DNA of 64,000 nt from Rhodocyclaceae bacterium (GTDB lineage: Bacteria; Pseudomonadota; Gammaproteobacteria; Burkholderiales; Rhodocyclaceae). Under the pieces are notes generated by a model. That model saw only the letters and a program-made list of their open reading frames with translations. It ran no database searches and was not told the origin of the DNA. The translations under genes and the position numbers were made by a program. Shown here piece by piece: positions 37,266-49,098 of the stretch. The number at the start of each line of letters is the position of its first letter. Within the stretch, counting starts at the first letter, position 1. Location of the stretch: positions 62,001 through 126,000 of the forward strand of contig JAVBYI010000005.1 of NCBI GenBank assembly GCA_030824115.1, read 5' to 3'.

Positions 37266-39083
37266 ATGGCTACCCTCATCCCCACTCTCGGTGCTGCCCG
37301 TTTTGATGCGCGTGGCGAACTGCGTCTCGCCGAACGGCTGAAGGATTGCCTCGAAGACAACGCCTGGGTGTGGCACAACATTCCGGTCGGGCCTTTCGGC
37401 AGGCATCCGGATTTTGTGACGCTGCATCCGCAGCAGGGCATTGTGGTGCTGGAGGTGAAGGACTGGCGGCTGGATACGATAGGCGGCGCAAACAGCAAGC
37501 AGGTCGAACTCATCACTGATCGCGGCAACGTATTGGAAAAGAACCCTTTCGAGCAGGTGCGCAGCTACATGTTTAACGTGGTGAATACCTTGCAACGCGA
37601 TCCGCTGCTGGTCAATGAAGGCGGGAGATTCAAGGGCAAGCCGGTATTTTCTTTCGGGCATGGCGTGGCATTTACCAATATCACGCGCAAGCAGTTCGAG
37701 CAGACCGATTTGCATGAGGTGTTTCCGCCGACGCGCTGCATCTTCCGCGACGAGATGACGGAGCATGTCGATGCTGAAGCGTTTCGCGAACGTGTTTGGG
37801 GCATGGTGTCGCCGCGCATCGGGCCGGCATTGTCGCTGCCGCAGATTGACCGGGCGCGTGCGCTGCTGTTCCCGGAGATTCGCGTCACTCAGATCGCTCT
37901 GCCATTTGACGTGCCGGCTGAAAAATCCTCGCCTGCCGACGACCGCCTGTTGGCGGTGATGGATATGCAGCAGGAATTGCTGGCGCGCAGCATGGGCGAA
38001 GGACACCGCATCGTGCGTGGCGTGGCTGGCTCGGGCAAGACACTGATCCTGGCGTTCCGCGCCGAGCAGATCGCGCGCGCGGCGAGTCGTCCGGTGCTGC
38101 TGTTGAGTTACGCGAACGGTATCTCGGGGCGGCTGGAGAATGCGATGCAGGACCGAGGGGTGGAGGATAAGGTGGTCACCTCGACCTTCCATTCCTGGTG
38201 CTGGAAAATGCTGCGTACTTACGGCCTGCCGATACCCACCGAGAAGGATATTCCCGAATTTTCGGAGCGGCAGGCCGCCAATGTGCAGGCCGTGCTTGAT
38301 GCCGCCGAGCGCGGACTGATTCCGGGCGGGCAGTACGACGCAGTACTGATCGACGAGGCGCACGACTTCGAGCCGCAATGGCTGGCGCTGGCGGCGAAGA
38401 TGGTGAACCCGGACACGAAGGCGCTGATGATCGTGTACGACGATGCGCAGGCGATTTACAAAGGGCGGAAGCGCCCGGTGTGGAAGCAACTTGGCATCGA
38501 GGCCGCCGGTCGCACGACGGTGCTCAAGGTGAATTACCGCAACACCGCACAGATATTGCGTTTTGCGCGCAAGTTCGCTGCCGATGTAATCGGCGCACCG
38601 GGCGTATGCGCCGGTGACGAAAGCGCGATCCTGATGCCGGAGGACGGCGGGCGCGATGGTGTGGAGCCGGTAGTACGCCAGTGCGTGAGTCATGATGGCG
38701 AAGCCCATGCGATTGCGGAATGGTTGCTCGGGCGCAAGGCCGCCGGGTACCAGTGGGGGCAGATGGCGGTGCTGTACCCCAGGAGTTTCATCGGCGAAAA
38801 GTTCGAGAAAATACTGGCGAAACACGATGTGCCAGTGGACTTCGTCAAGAAAAATAACAACCGTGTGCAGACAGAACGCAACGCAGTACGACTTCTGACC
38901 ATGCACAACGCCAAAGGTCTGGAGTTCCCCTGCGTAGCAATCGGCGGCTTGGGCGAGCTGAAGAAGCTTGAAGACATAGACGACGACATACGCCTGACCT
39001 ACGTCGCCATTACGCGCGCCACGCACGAGGCATTCATCACTTACTCGAATATGTCCGAGCTGGTTGGGCGGCTGGTGGTGTAG
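37266..39083 (+). CDS. NERD-domain UvrD-like superfamily I helicase
   Basis: 605 residues. The N-terminal NERD nuclease-related domain (about 10-170) shows FGRHPDFVTLHPQQGIVVLEVKDW with its acidic and Lys residues. The UvrD/Rep-type helicase follows: Walker A GVAGSGKTL, DEAH (LIDEAHDFEPQW), a YDDAQAIYKGRKRP motif, and a C-terminal TMHNAKGLEFPCV and TYVAITRATHE. Such proteins unwind DNA and may cut it; NERD-helicases are often found among accessory and defence genes. It stands alone. Confidence 0.9.
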   Translation: MATLIPTLGAARFDARGELRLAERLKDCLEDNAWVWHNIPVGPFGRHPDFVTLHPQQGIVVLEVKDWRLDTIGGANSKQVELITDRGNVLEKNPFEQVRSYMFNVVNTLQRDPLLVNEGGRFKGKPVFSFGHGVAFTNITRKQFEQTDLHEVFPPTRCIFRDEMTEHVDAEAFRERVWGMVSPRIGPALSLPQIDRARALLFPEIRVTQIALPFDVPAEKSSPADDRLLAVMDMQQELLARSMGEGHRIVRGVAGSGKTLILAFRAEQIARAASRPVLLLSYANGISGRLENAMQDRGVEDKVVTSTFHSWCWKMLRTYGLPIPTEKDIPEFSERQAANVQAVLDAAERGLIPGGQYDAVLIDEAHDFEPQWLALAAKMVNPDTKALMIVYDDAQAIYKGRKRPVWKQLGIEAAGRTTVLKVNYRNTAQILRFARKFAADVIGAPGVCAGDESAILMPEDGGRDGVEPVVRQCVSHDGEAHAIAEWLLGRKAAGYQWGQMAVLYPRSFIGEKFEKILAKHDVPVDFVKKNNNRVQTERNAVRLLTMHNAKGLEFPCVAIGGLGELKKLEDIDDDIRLTYVAITRATHEAFITYSNMSELVGRLVV

Positions 39084-39129
39084 GGCCAAGACCTCGGTTG
39101 CTCACAAGACTACGGGGGGCGTCTAAAGT

Positions 39130-39153
39130 GCCATCCCGCCAGCGTCGACTTTC
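39130..39153 (-). repeat. 24-bp dispersed repeat, copy 12
   Basis: Three mismatches to consensus, 46 bases after the helicase stop. Confidence 0.85.
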
Positions 39154-39188
39154 TTGCTTCCTCCACGCCACAGGGTCTTATGACTTGT

Positions 39189-39216
39189 TTGACGAACTGA
39201 CCACGGCAAATATGCT
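39189..39216 (+). promoter_or_regulatory. Sigma-70 promoter of the orphan antitoxin gene
   Basis: TTGACG (39189-39194), 16 bases, TATGCT (39211-39216). It is followed by an AAGGAG site and ATG 39259. Confidence 0.55.
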
Positions 39217-39258
39217 TAGAAATATACTTATCCAAGTTGATTGCAAGGAGTTGTCGCA

Positions 39259-39489
39259 ATGTCACAAATTACGCTATATCTGGACGATGCCATGCAGGCA
39301 TTGGTAGAACAGGCCGCGCAGGCCAATGGCGTGTCGAAAAGCCGTTGGGTGGTGGAACTTATTCGCAAATACGCCGCTCGTGAGTGGCCGCAGGATTGCC
39401 TGTCGTTGGCGGGGCGTTTTGCCGATTTTCCCCTGCACGAAGAAAGCTTGGCCACAGCGCAGGCCGATGTACCGCAACTGTTTTTTTGA
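39259..39489 (+). CDS. Ribbon-helix-helix (CopG-like) antitoxin without partner
   Basis: 76 residues. ITLYLDDAMQALVEQAAQANGVSKSRWVVELIRKYA is a ribbon-helix-helix DNA-binding unit; the C-terminus (LAGRFADFPLHEES) resembles the toxin-binding tail of VapB-type antitoxins. ATG 39259 has AAGGAG upstream. No toxin gene follows; the next gene is a VOC protein, with a 24-bp repeat in between. Confidence 0.78.
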   Translation: MSQITLYLDDAMQALVEQAAQANGVSKSRWVVELIRKYAAREWPQDCLSLAGRFADFPLHEESLATAQADVPQLFF

Positions 39490-39493
39490 TTGC

Positions 39494-39517
39494 GCCGTCC
39501 CGCCAGCGCCGACTTTT
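39494..39517 (-). repeat. 24-bp dispersed repeat, copy 13
   Basis: Exact consensus, five bases after the antitoxin stop and just before the VOC gene. It stands where a toxin gene might once have been. Confidence 0.96.
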
Positions 39518-39532
39518 CACAAGGCCCCAACC

Positions 39533-39949
39533 ATGAAGCCAAGAATCAGCATGATCACGCTGGGCGTCGATGATCTGCCGCACGCGATTGCGTTCTACCG
39601 CGACGGCCTTGGTTTTCCGCAGATGGAGTCGCCGCCGGAGGTGGCGTTTTTCACGCTGGCCGGTTGCTGGCTCGGCTTGTATGGGCGCGCGGCGCTGGCG
39701 GTGGATGCGCAGGTGGCGGCGGACGGTTCCGGTTTCCCTGGTTTTTCCATCGCCCATAATGTGGCGAGCGAAGCGGAAGTGGATGCGGTCATGGCGCTGG
39801 CGGCGCGGGCCGGTGCCGAAATCGTCAAGCCGGCGCAGAAAGTTTTCTGGGGCGGCTATTCGGGTTACTTCCGCGATCCCGAGGGTTATCTCTGGGAGGT
39901 GGCGCACAACCCGCTGTTCTGGGTCGGGCCGGCTGACGTGGCTGCCTGA
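39533..39949 (+). CDS. VOC (glyoxalase/bleomycin-resistance) superfamily protein
   Basis: 138 residues. Two beta-alpha-beta-beta-beta units: ISMITLGVDDLPHAIAFYRDGLGF and YSGYFRDPEGYLWEVAHNP. Metal-binding Glu in LWEVAHN. Enzyme reaction unknown. It converges on the HD-GYP gene. Confidence 0.85.
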   Translation: MKPRISMITLGVDDLPHAIAFYRDGLGFPQMESPPEVAFFTLAGCWLGLYGRAALAVDAQVAADGSGFPGFSIAHNVASEAEVDAVMALAARAGAEIVKPAQKVFWGGYSGYFRDPEGYLWEVAHNPLFWVGPADVAA

Positions 39950-39961
39950 CCGCACCGCGCT

Positions 39962-40570
39962 TTATGCCGCAGGCGCCTTGCGGTTGCTGTCGACGATCAT
40001 TGCGGCGAAGCGCTTGAACAGGTAGGCGTCATACTTGTTGTCCACTTCGGTCTGCATGATGTCCATGATTTCCTCATGGGGGCGACCGGGATGGTAGGGG
40101 CGCGATTCGGCCATCGCGTCGTAACCGTCGACGATCGAGATCATGCGTGCGGCGTAGGGAATGTCTTCGCCGGCAAGACCGTCGGGATAGCCGCTACCGT
40201 CGATGTGCTCATGGTGGTGGCGCACGCCGAGGGCGATGTCCGCAATGCCGTCGATGCCGATGGATTCGACGATGCGCTGGCCGCGCTCGGGGTGGGTGCG
40301 CATGACCGCCCAGTCTTCCGCCGCCAACTGGCCGGGCTTGAGCAGCACATGGTCGGGAATGCCGATCTTGCCGATATCGTGGAAGCGGGCAGACAGGCGC
40401 AGATGTTGCAGATCCTCGCTGGCAAGTCCGCAGGTGCGGCCGAAGCTGCCGGCGAGTTCAATGACGCGGTCGCAATGACGGCGCGTGAACCCGTCGCGCT
40501 CGTTTAGCGCCTGCGACAACACCCGACCGTAGCTGCTGATGGTGACAAATGCACATTTCGATAAGGACAT
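39962..40570 (-). CDS. HD-GYP domain phosphodiesterase
   Basis: 202 residues, a stand-alone HD-GYP domain: GFTRRHCDRVIELA, HDIGKIGIPDHVLLKPG (HD pair), HHEHIDGSGYPDGLAGEDIP, ISIVDGYDAM. The GYP triplet reads GYP in GSGYPDGL. These enzymes degrade c-di-GMP. It has no receiver or sensor domain of its own. In its upstream region, near 40602, lies a broken fragment of the 24-bp repeat (GCGCTGGCGGGA). Confidence 0.9.
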   Translation of the reverse strand: MSLSKCAFVTISSYGRVLSQALNERDGFTRRHCDRVIELAGSFGRTCGLASEDLQHLRLSARFHDIGKIGIPDHVLLKPGQLAAEDWAVMRTHPERGQRIVESIGIDGIADIALGVRHHHEHIDGSGYPDGLAGEDIPYAARMISIVDGYDAMAESRPYHPGRPHEEIMDIMQTEVDNKYDAYLFKRFAAMIVDSNRKAPAA

Positions 40571-40647
40571 GATGCCTCCCGATTGGCTAGTTTGTTTGAC
40601 TGCGCTGGCGGGATTTAGTTTAACCCCGCGCGGGCATCAGCCGGGTG

Positions 40648-41928
40648 CTAAGGATACAGACCGCGCAGGGCGCGTGCTTCCAGTACGCGCGTGCAGGCGA
40701 CGATGAAGGCCGCCGTGCGCAATGCGACCCCTTTCTCTTCGGCGACGCGCCAGATCGCGCGGAATGCCTCGGTCAGGGCGCGGTCGAGGCGGTCGTTGAT
40801 GTCGTTCTCGGTCCAGAAATACGAGGCCGAATTCTGTACCCACTCGAAGTAGCTGACGGTGACGCCGCCGGCATTTGCCAGCACATCGGGCACCACGAGG
40901 ATGCCCTTGTCGAGCAGGATGTCCTCGGCCTGCGGCGTGGTCGGGCCGTTGGCGCCTTCGATGACGAGGCGCGCGCGGATGGCGCCGGCATTGTCCACGG
41001 TGATCTGGTTGCCCAGCGCGGCGGGCAGCATGATCTCGCAATCGACCGCCCAGAATTCATCTTGCGCGATGCGTTCGCTCCCCGGAAAGTCGAGCAGTGC
41101 GCCGCCGCCGTCGAGATGCCGGCACAAGGCATGCGGATCGATGCCGGCGGGTGCGTAAATCGTGCCGGCGACGTCCTGCACCGCCACCAGCTTCGCGCCG
41201 GCCTCGTGAAACACTCGGGCGGCGGCGTTGCCGACATTGCCGAAGCCCTGGATTGCCACGCGGCTGCCCGCGAAGCTCATGCCGAGGTGCGCCATCGCCT
41301 CGCGTGCAACGATGTAACAGCCGCGCCCGGTGGCGTCGCGCCGGCCAAGGCTGCCGCCGAGGCTGACCGGCTTGCCGGTAACGACCCCGGGCGTGGTCGC
41401 ACCGACGTTCATCGAGTAGGTGTCCATCATCCACGCCATGACCTTCTCGTTGGTATTGACGTCGGGCGCGGGGATGTCGCGGTCGGGGCCGATGATGATG
41501 CCGATCTCGCTGGTGTAGCGGCGCGTCATGCGCTCCAGTTCGTCGAGCGAGAGGGTTTGCGGTTCAACGCGCACACCACCCTTGGCGCCGCCGTAGGGCA
41601 GGTTCACCGCAGCGTTCTTGATCGTCATCCAGCCGGCCAGCGCCATCACCTCGGAGAGTGTGACTTCCGGGTGGTAGCGCACGCCACCCTTGCCGGGGCC
41701 GCGCGAGATGTTGTGCTGCACGCGGTAGCCCTCGAAGTGCCGCACCGTGCCGTCGTCCATGCGGATCGGCACATCGACGATCAGGCAGCGTTTCGGGCGG
41801 CGCAGGGTATCGGCCCAGACGCTGTGCGGGCCCAGATGCGGCGTGACGCGGTCGATCTGCTCAAGGAAGATCGCCCAGGGACCGACGTGTTCGCCATGCA
41901 GATAGGACGGCAGTTGCTTGAGGCTCAT
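40648..41928 (-). CDS. gdhA: Glu/Leu/Phe/Val-type glutamate dehydrogenase
   Basis: 426 residues. Substrate-binding [13 protein letters not shown] and [15 protein letters not shown] (catalytic Lys), nucleotide-binding [15 protein letters not shown] near residue 222 and [11 protein letters not shown]. It interconverts 2-oxoglutarate plus ammonium with glutamate; this links the fixed ammonium to central metabolism, though it may mainly work catabolically. It stands alone, downstream of kdpE in the same direction, 57 bases apart. A typical family length. Confidence 0.93.
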   Translation of the reverse strand: MSLKQLPSYLHGEHVGPWAIFLEQIDRVTPHLGPHSVWADTLRRPKRCLIVDVPIRMDDGTVRHFEGYRVQHNISRGPGKGGVRYHPEVTLSEVMALAGWMTIKNAAVNLPYGGAKGGVRVEPQTLSLDELERMTRRYTSEIGIIIGPDRDIPAPDVNTNEKVMAWMMDTYSMNVGATTPGVVTGKPVSLGGSLGRRDATGRGCYIVAREAMAHLGMSFAGSRVAIQGFGNVGNAAARVFHEAGAKLVAVQDVAGTIYAPAGIDPHALCRHLDGGGALLDFPGSERIAQDEFWAVDCEIMLPAALGNQITVDNAGAIRARLVIEGANGPTTPQAEDILLDKGILVVPDVLANAGGVTVSYFEWVQNSASYFWTENDINDRLDRALTEAFRAIWRVAEEKGVALRTAAFIVACTRVLEARALRGLYP

Positions 41929-41985
41929 GGTCTCACCCCGTGCGTTGCGAAGATGGGATGATTCTGGCCCGCGCCGCTGCGGCTG

Positions 41986-42680
<695 letters not shown>

Positions 42681-42684
<4 letters not shown>

Positions 42685-45401
42685 GCCGACTTGCCTTTCT
42701 CGTCCAAAGGGTCTTCCGCGCCGATGGTCGGCGGGTTGCCGCGCGGCAGGGTGAAGACGAAACGCGCACCGCCCGTTGCGCGGTTTTCTGCATGGATTTT
42801 GCCACCATGCGCCGCGACGATGGCATGGCAGATGGCGAGGCCCAGGCCGACGCCGGACGTCGTGCCTTCCCGCGTGCCGCGTTCGAATTTCTGGAACAGG
42901 GTGTCCTCGCGACCCTTGCTCGCCTTGGGCAATCCCGGCCCGTTGTCCTCCACCCATACCTCGATGTCATGCGTCCCCGGGGCGGCACCGATGTCGATGC
43001 GCGTGCCGGGCGGGGTGTATTTCGCGGCGTTTTCCAGCAGGTTGCACAGTACACGCTCGATCAGCACCGTATCGAATTCCAGCAGCGGCAGGTCGTCGGG
43101 CAGGGCGATGGCGACCGTATGGCCGACCAGCGGGGCTTTGCTGGCTTCCAGCGCGCTGCCGATGACTTCCTCCAGCGGTTGCCACTGACGGTTGAGCTTG
43201 ACCTTGCCGGCCTGCAGGCGTGCCATGTCGAGCAGGTTGTTCACCTGTGCGCTCATGCGCCGGGCTTCTTCCTGCAGCGCGGTCGCGATCTTCGCTTGTG
43301 CGTCGGTAGGCGGCGGCTGGGTCAGCGCCATTGATTCGGCCAGCCCGACGAGCACTGCCAGCGGCGTGCGCAGGTCGTGCGAGATGGCGGCCAGCAGCGA
43401 GTTGCGCAGGCCTTCCGACTCCATCTGCACCAGCGTGTTCTGTGCTACCTCGACATAGTGCATACGCTCGACGGCGATGGCGACGAGGCTGGCAAAGGTT
43501 TCCAGTTGCCGGCGCGCTTCGGGTTCCTGCACACGCAGGGGATCGCGCGGGGCGATGGCCAGCACGCCGCGCGTGCGCATCGGCGCTTTCAGCGGCAGGT
43601 AGAGCAGCGGACTGCCGGGCAGCGTGTCGGTACCCAGACCGGCCGCCTCGCCGTGGTCGAAGGCCCAGCGGGCAATGCCCTCGTCGAGGGTTGCCGTCCT
43701 GCCAGCATCGACATTTGGCGTGAGCAGTTGCAGGCGATCCTCCATGTCGGTGAGCAGCAGGATCGCTTCGGCGCCGAACTCGGCCTGCAGGAAGCGGCTG
43801 CTGGCTTCTTCGACCTGCAACGGCAGTAGCGCCGCCGACAGGTCGCGCGCCATTTCGTACAGTGCGCGAGCGCGCGCTTCCCGTCGCGAGGCGACTTCGG
43901 CATGCTGCTTGTAACGGGCAGTGAGCTGGCCGACGATCAGGGCAACGATGAACATCACGCCGAAAGTCATCACGAACTTCGCGTCGCTGACGGCAAAGGT
44001 GAAGCGCGGCGGCACGAAGAAAAAGTCGAAAGATGCCACCGCCAGCAGGGCGGCTGCCAGCGCCGGGCCACGCCCGAGTTGGGTCGCGACGATCAGCACC
44101 GCGAGCAGGAACAGCATCGCAATGTTGGTCAGTTCGAGGAGGTCGGCCAGCGGCGTGGCCAGCAGGGTGACGACGGCACAGATCAGGACGGTTTTGAGAT
44201 AGGCGATCCAGTCGATGGCGGCGGGTTGCGGATCGACCGACTTTGCGGCCGTATCGCGTGCATCCTCGCTGCGTGCGACCTGGATGACATCGAGGTCGGG
44301 GGCGGCATGGCCGAGGCGATCGGCGATCGAGCGATACCAGGGGCGCCATGGACGCGGATGATCGCGCCCTACCAGCACGCGTGCGAGATTGTGTTCGCGG
44401 GCATAGCCGACCAGCGCATCGACCGGTTCTTCCGCCGTCAGCGACAGGGTGCGGGCACCGAGCGATTCCGCCAGTTCGAGGGCGCGCACAATGTGCTGAT
44501 GCTGGCTTGCGGTACCCGGGCCGGATGCCGGCGTTTCGACGTGGATGGCGTGCCACGGCGCTTCCAGCCGACTGGCCATGCGTGCGCCGGTGCGCACCAG
44601 CCGCTCGGCGCCGGTGCCCGGGCCGATGCAGACCAGCAGCGCGTCGCGCGTTTGCCAGACTGCGGCTGCCGAGGTTTCGCGGCGATAGGCCAGCATCTCG
44701 TCGTCGACGCGGTCTGCCGTGCGGCGCAGGGCCAGTTCGCGCAGGGCGATCAGGTTGCCCTTGCGGAAGAAATTGCGGATCGCTCGCTCGGCCTGCTGCG
44801 GCAGGTAAACCTTGCCTTCCTTGAGGCGCAGCAACAGGTCGTCGGGCGGCAGGTCGACCAGCACCACTTCGTCGGCCGCGTCGAAGACATGGTCGGGCAC
44901 CGTCTCCCAGACGCGAATACCCGCAATGCCGCTGACCACGTCGTTGAGCGTTTCGAGGTGCTGCACATTCACCGTGGTGTAGACGTCGATGCCGGCGTCG
45001 AGCAGTTCATGCACATCCTGCCAACGTTTCGGATGGCGCGAACCGGCAACATTGGAATGCGCCAGTTCGTCCATCAGGATCAGGGTAGGCGCACGCGCCA
45101 GCGCGGCGTCGAGATCGAACTCCTTCAACAACTGGCCGCGATAAGGAATCTCGCGCGGCGGCAGGCGTTCGAGACCGGCGACCAGTGCCTCGGTTTCCTT
45201 GCGGCCGTGGGTTTCGACCACGCCGATGACGATGTCGATGCCCAGTTCCTGCTGGCGACGCGCGGCACTCAGCATCGCGTAGGTCTTGCCGACGCCGGCC
45301 GATGCACCGAAGAAAATCTTCAGCTTGCCGCGTGCAGCCTTCGACTCTGCGGCCTGGACACGGGCCAGCAGTTGATCGGGATCGGGACGGCCGTCGCTCA
45401 C
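42681..45401 (-). CDS. kdpD: Potassium sensor histidine kinase KdpD
   Basis: 906 residues from GTG 45401. N-terminal KdpD domain with Walker A FFGASAGVGKTY (31-41), a universal-stress-like domain, four membrane segments (about 400-490), a GAF-like region, then the kinase core: phospho-His in SHDLRTPLAVLVG, NAAKYTP and EDNGPGLP. The GTG overlaps the corA stop (GTGA), so kdpD is coupled to corA. Around residue 563 the sequence NVDAGRTAT is encoded by a 24-bp repeat copy. Confidence 0.95.
43693..43716 (-). repeat. 24-bp dispersed repeat, copy 14 (inside kdpD)
   Basis: Three to four mismatches to consensus, sense direction, encoding NVDAGRTA in frame in the GAF-like region between the membrane segments and the kinase core. 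Confidence 0.88.
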
Positions 45402-46369
45402 AACCAGCCCATGCGGCGGAAGCGGAAGAACAGTACGCCGCAGGCCGTGACAATCAGGGCTAGCGCCGCCGGATAGCCGTATGCCCATTTCAGTTCCGGC
45501 ATGGCCTCGAAGTTCATCCCCCAGATGCCGGCGAAGGCGGTGGCCACGGCGAAAATCCCGGCCCAGGCGGCGAGGCGCTTGGCCACATCGCTCTGTTCGA
45601 TGGCGACGGCCGACAGACTGACCTGGATCGCCGTGCCGACGGTGTCGCGGATGGCATCAAGCTGGGCATTGATGCGGGTGAGATGGTCGAGGACATCGCG
45701 AAAATAGTCGCGGCTGTTGGTGCAGACCGGCGGCACGCGTCCACTGGTGAGTTTGCCGACGGCCTCCACAAGTGGTGCCACGGCGTGCTTGACGAGCATG
45801 ACGCGGCGCTTGAGGTCGTAAAGCCGTTCGATATTGGTGCGCGCCATGCCCTTGTCGAAAATATGATCCTCGACGGTTTCCAGTTCCGACTCGATGGCGT
45901 CGATCAACGGGAAATAGCGGTCGACCACGGCATCCATCAGGGCATAGAGCACGAAGCCCGCGCCCTGATTGATCAGTTCAGGCTCCCGCTCGCAGCGCTC
46001 GCGCACCCCAAGCAAATGCTGGCTGCTGCGGTTGCGTACCGAGAGGACATAGTTGCGGCCGACGAAAATATCCACCTCGCCCACGGTAATTTCACCGTGC
46101 TGCTGTTCCAGCAGATGAACCACCGCGAACAGGCTTTCGCCATAGCCATATTCCTCGATCTTGGGACGCTGATGGCCATGGTGGGCGTCTTCGACGGCGA
46201 GTGGATGGAGGTCGAACTCCTCGCGCATTTTTTCCAGCTCGGCATGCGAGGCATCGCGCAGCGCGACCCAGACGAAACAGCCAGGTTTTTCGAGGTAGTC
46301 GCTGATCTCCTCGATATCGAGATCAGCCAGTTTTTTGCCGTCCTGATAGGCGACGCAGTTGATCAGCAT
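45398..46369 (-). CDS. corA: CorA-family magnesium/cobalt channel
   Basis: 323 residues. Long cytoplasmic N-domain, then two C-terminal membrane segments with the signature GMN in AGIWGMNFEAMP between them. CorA channels carry Mg2+ (also Co2+, Ni2+). It is placed inside the kdp operon between kdpC and kdpD, with a start/stop overlap to kdpD. That is unusual for kdp and suggests joint control of potassium and magnesium. Confidence 0.93.
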   Translation of the reverse strand: MLINCVAYQDGKKLADLDIEEISDYLEKPGCFVWVALRDASHAELEKMREEFDLHPLAVEDAHHGHQRPKIEEYGYGESLFAVVHLLEQQHGEITVGEVDIFVGRNYVLSVRNRSSQHLLGVRERCEREPELINQGAGFVLYALMDAVVDRYFPLIDAIESELETVEDHIFDKGMARTNIERLYDLKRRVMLVKHAVAPLVEAVGKLTSGRVPPVCTNSRDYFRDVLDHLTRINAQLDAIRDTVGTAIQVSLSAVAIEQSDVAKRLAAWAGIFAVATAFAGIWGMNFEAMPELKWAYGYPAALALIVTACGVLFFRFRRMGWL

Positions 46370-46421
46370 GTCAATTTCTCCCTGACGAAGACCACCAGCT
46401 TATCAGTTGCCATGCGAGTCA

Positions 46422-46997
46422 TCAGCCATACAGTGCGTCCAACGCGAGATTGAGCCTGAGCACATTGACGCGCGCTTCGCCGAAGAGACCGAGATCGCGG
46501 CCTTCGGTGTGGCTGATAATCAGTCGGTGCACCGTTTTGGCATCGAGGCCACGAGCACGCGCGACGCGTTCGGCCTGATAGTCGGCAGCAGCAGGGCTGA
46601 TGTGCGGATCGAGGCCGCTGGCCGAGGCGGTCAGCAGTTCGATCGGAATCGGCCGTGTGTTGCCGGGGTCGGCGGCACGCAGGGTCTCTGCGCGGCCCTT
46701 GGCGGCATCGACCAGCGCCGGATTCAGCGGCCCCTGATTGGAGCCGGACGAGGCGGCGGCGTTGTAGGGCATCGGCCCGGTGGCCGACGGACGGCCCCAT
46801 AAATATTTCGGCTCGGTGAAGTGCTGGCCGATCAGTTCAGAGCCGACCGGCTTGCCGTCCTTGACGATCAGGCTGCCGTTGGCGGCGGTGGGGAAGGCCG
46901 TCTGCGCGACGCCGGTCACGACGGCCGGATAGAGCAGGCCGGTGACGGCGGACAGCAGCACGAACAAAGATATAGCGGGACGAATCAGTGTGTTCAT
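46422..46997 (-). CDS. kdpC: Potassium-transporting ATPase subunit KdpC
   Basis: 191 residues from ATG 46997 (AAGGAG upstream). One N-terminal membrane anchor (about 8-30, [20 protein letters not shown]), then the family's [25 protein letters not shown], and [15 protein letters not shown] stretches. KdpC is the small chaperone-like subunit of the K+ pump. It lies 10 bases after kdpB. Confidence 0.96.
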   Translation of the reverse strand: MNTLIRPAISLFVLLSAVTGLLYPAVVTGVAQTAFPTAANGSLIVKDGKPVGSELIGQHFTEPKYLWGRPSATGPMPYNAAASSGSNQGPLNPALVDAAKGRAETLRAADPGNTRPIPIELLTASASGLDPHISPAAADYQAERVARARGLDAKTVHRLIISHTEGRDLGLFGEARVNVLRLNLALDALYG

Positions 46998-47007
46998 GTT
47001 TGTCTCC

Positions 47008-49098
47008 TTAGGCAAGGCCAGCGGCCGCAATCAGCATGTCGATTGCCTTGATGCCGATGAAGGGTGCGACGAGGCCGCCGAGGCCGTAGATGGCGAGGTT
47101 CTGGCGCAGCAGCGCGGCGGCACCGACAGCGCGGTAGCGCACGCCCTTGAGCGCCAGCGGCACCAGCGCGATGATGATCAGCGCGTTGAAGATGACGGCG
47201 GAGAGGATCGCCGAGCTTGGACTCGCCAGCCCCATCACGTTGAGCGCCGACAAGGCCGGGTAGGTCGTAACGAAGGCCGCCGGAATGATGGCGAAATACT
47301 TGGCGACGTCATTGGCGACGGAGAACGTCGTCAGCGCACCGCGCGTCATCAGCATCTGCTTGCCGGTCTCGACCACCTCGATCAGCTTGGTCGGGTTGGA
47401 GTCGAGGTCGACCATGTTGCCGGCTTCCTTGGCGGCTTGTGTGCCGGTGTTCATCGCCACGGCCACGTCAGCCTGCGCCAACGCCGGCGCGTCGTTGGTG
47501 CCGTCACCGGTCATCGCGACGAGGCGGCCCTCGCCCTGATATTGGCGGATCAGCGCCAGCTTGGCTTCGGGCGTGGCTTCCGAGAGGAAGTCGTCCACCC
47601 CCGCCTCGGCAGCGATGGCAGCGGCGGTGAGGCGGTTGTCGCCGGTGATCATCACCGTCTTGATGCCCATGCGGCGCAGCTCGGCGAAGCGCTCCTTGAT
47701 GCCGCCCTTGACGATGTCCTTCAACTCGACGACGCCCAGCACCCTCATTCTTCCTTCTATGCCGTCAGCCACCACCAGCGGCGTGCTGCCGCGTCGCGCG
47801 GCTTCGTCAACCTTAGCTTGCACCGAGTTCGGCATGCTGCCGCCAAGGGCTTCGACATGCTTGCGAATCGCGTCGGCCGCGCCTTTACGAATCTGCCGCC
47901 CCTGCACGTCCACGCCGCTCATGCGCGTCTGCGCCGTGAAATGCACGAAATGGGCATCGAGCGCATGCAGTTCGCGGCCGCGCAGGTTGTATTTCTGCTT
48001 GGCGAGCACGACGATGCTGCGGCCTTCCGGCGTCTCGTCGGCCAGCGAGGCGAGTTGGGCGGCATCCGCCAGATCGGCTTCCGTCACGCCGTCGGCCGGC
48101 AGGAAGGCGGACGCCTGCCTGTTACCCAGGGTAATGGTGCCGGTCTTGTCGAGCAGCAGCACATCGACGTCGCCGGCCGCTTCGACCGCGCGGCCCGAGG
48201 TGGCGATGACGTTGGCTTGCATCATGCGGCTCATGCCGGCCACGCCAACCGCCGAGAGCAGACCGGCGATGGTGGTCGGGATCAGGCAGACCAGCAGCGC
48301 GATCAGCACGGTAACGCTGACCGCCGTCCCGCCATCGCCGACTTTTATGGCGAACATGGAGAACGGCAGCAGCGTGACGGTGACGCCGAGGAAGACGATG
48401 GTCAGCGCGGCCAACAAGATTGCGAGAGCGATCTCGTTGGGCGTCTTCTGGCGCTTGGCCGACTCGACCATGGCGATCATGCGGTCGACGAAGGTTTCGC
48501 CTGGATTGACGCTGACGCGCACGACGATCCAGTCGGACAGCACGCGCGTGCCGCCGGTGACGGCCGAGAAGTCGCCGCCGGATTCGCGAATGACCGGCGC
48601 CGATTCGCCGGTGATGGCCGACTCATCCACCGAGGCGACGCCCTCGATGACTTCGCCGTCGGCGGGAATCGTCTCGCTGGTGCTGACGATGACGTGATCG
48701 CCGATGCGCAGGTCGGTGGCCGGCACGGTGTGCCACTCGGCATCCACCTTGGGCACGCGCAGCTTCTTGGCCCAGGTCTCTTTCTTGAGGCCACGCAGGC
48801 TGGCGGCTTGCGCCTTGCTGCGGCCTTCGGCCAGCGCTTCGGCGAAGTTGGCGAACAGCACGGTGAACCACAGCCAGAGGGTGACGCCGAAGATGAAGCC
48901 GGCATTCTCGGCTATCGGGTTTTCGCCATGCCCCCCAAGTGCCTCGAATAGCAGCAGGGTGGTCAGGATCGAACCGACATAGACGACGAACATCACCGGG
49001 TTGCGCCATTGCACGCGCGGGTCGAGCTTGCGGAAGGCATCGGCGATGGCCGGTTTCACCAGCGCCGGGTCGAACAGGGAAAAAGTTTTGCGGGTCAT
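47008..49098 (-). CDS. kdpB: Potassium-transporting ATPase ATP-binding subunit KdpB
   Basis: 696 residues. P-type ATPase: phosphorylated Asp in [16 protein letters not shown] loop in ITGESAPVI, hinge [17 protein letters not shown]. Start at 49098 (ATGA overlap with kdpA). In the extracellular loop before [17 protein letters not shown] the sequence reads [14 protein letters not shown], with KVGDGGTA encoded by a 24-bp repeat. The E. coli protein, as I remember it, is about six residues shorter there. Confidence 0.97.
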   Translation of the reverse strand: MTRKTFSLFDPALVKPAIADAFRKLDPRVQWRNPVMFVVYVGSILTTLLLFEALGGHGENPIAENAGFIFGVTLWLWFTVLFANFAEALAEGRSKAQAASLRGLKKETWAKKLRVPKVDAEWHTVPATDLRIGDHVIVSTSETIPADGEVIEGVASVDESAITGESAPVIRESGGDFSAVTGGTRVLSDWIVVRVSVNPGETFVDRMIAMVESAKRQKTPNEIALAILLAALTIVFLGVTVTLLPFSMFAIKVGDGGTAVSVTVLIALLVCLIPTTIAGLLSAVGVAGMSRMMQANVIATSGRAVEAAGDVDVLLLDKTGTITLGNRQASAFLPADGVTEADLADAAQLASLADETPEGRSIVVLAKQKYNLRGRELHALDAHFVHFTAQTRMSGVDVQGRQIRKGAADAIRKHVEALGGSMPNSVQAKVDEAARRGSTPLVVADGIEGRMRVLGVVELKDIVKGGIKERFAELRRMGIKTVMITGDNRLTAAAIAAEAGVDDFLSEATPEAKLALIRQYQGEGRLVAMTGDGTNDAPALAQADVAVAMNTGTQAAKEAGNMVDLDSNPTKLIEVVETGKQMLMTRGALTTFSVANDVAKYFAIIPAAFVTTYPALSALNVMGLASPSSAILSAVIFNALIIIALVPLALKGVRYRAVGAAALLRQNLAIYGLGGLVAPFIGIKAIDMLIAAAGLA
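48323..48346 (-). repeat. 24-bp dispersed repeat, copy 15 (inside kdpB)
   Basis: One mismatch, sense direction, encoding KVGDGGTA in frame in a loop between two membrane segments. Confidence 0.94.

Noticed and set aside
40600..40618. GCGCTGGCGGGATTTA before the HD-GYP gene as a full repeat
   Set aside because: Only the middle of the element is present; at best it is a decayed fragment, so it is not counted among the 23.
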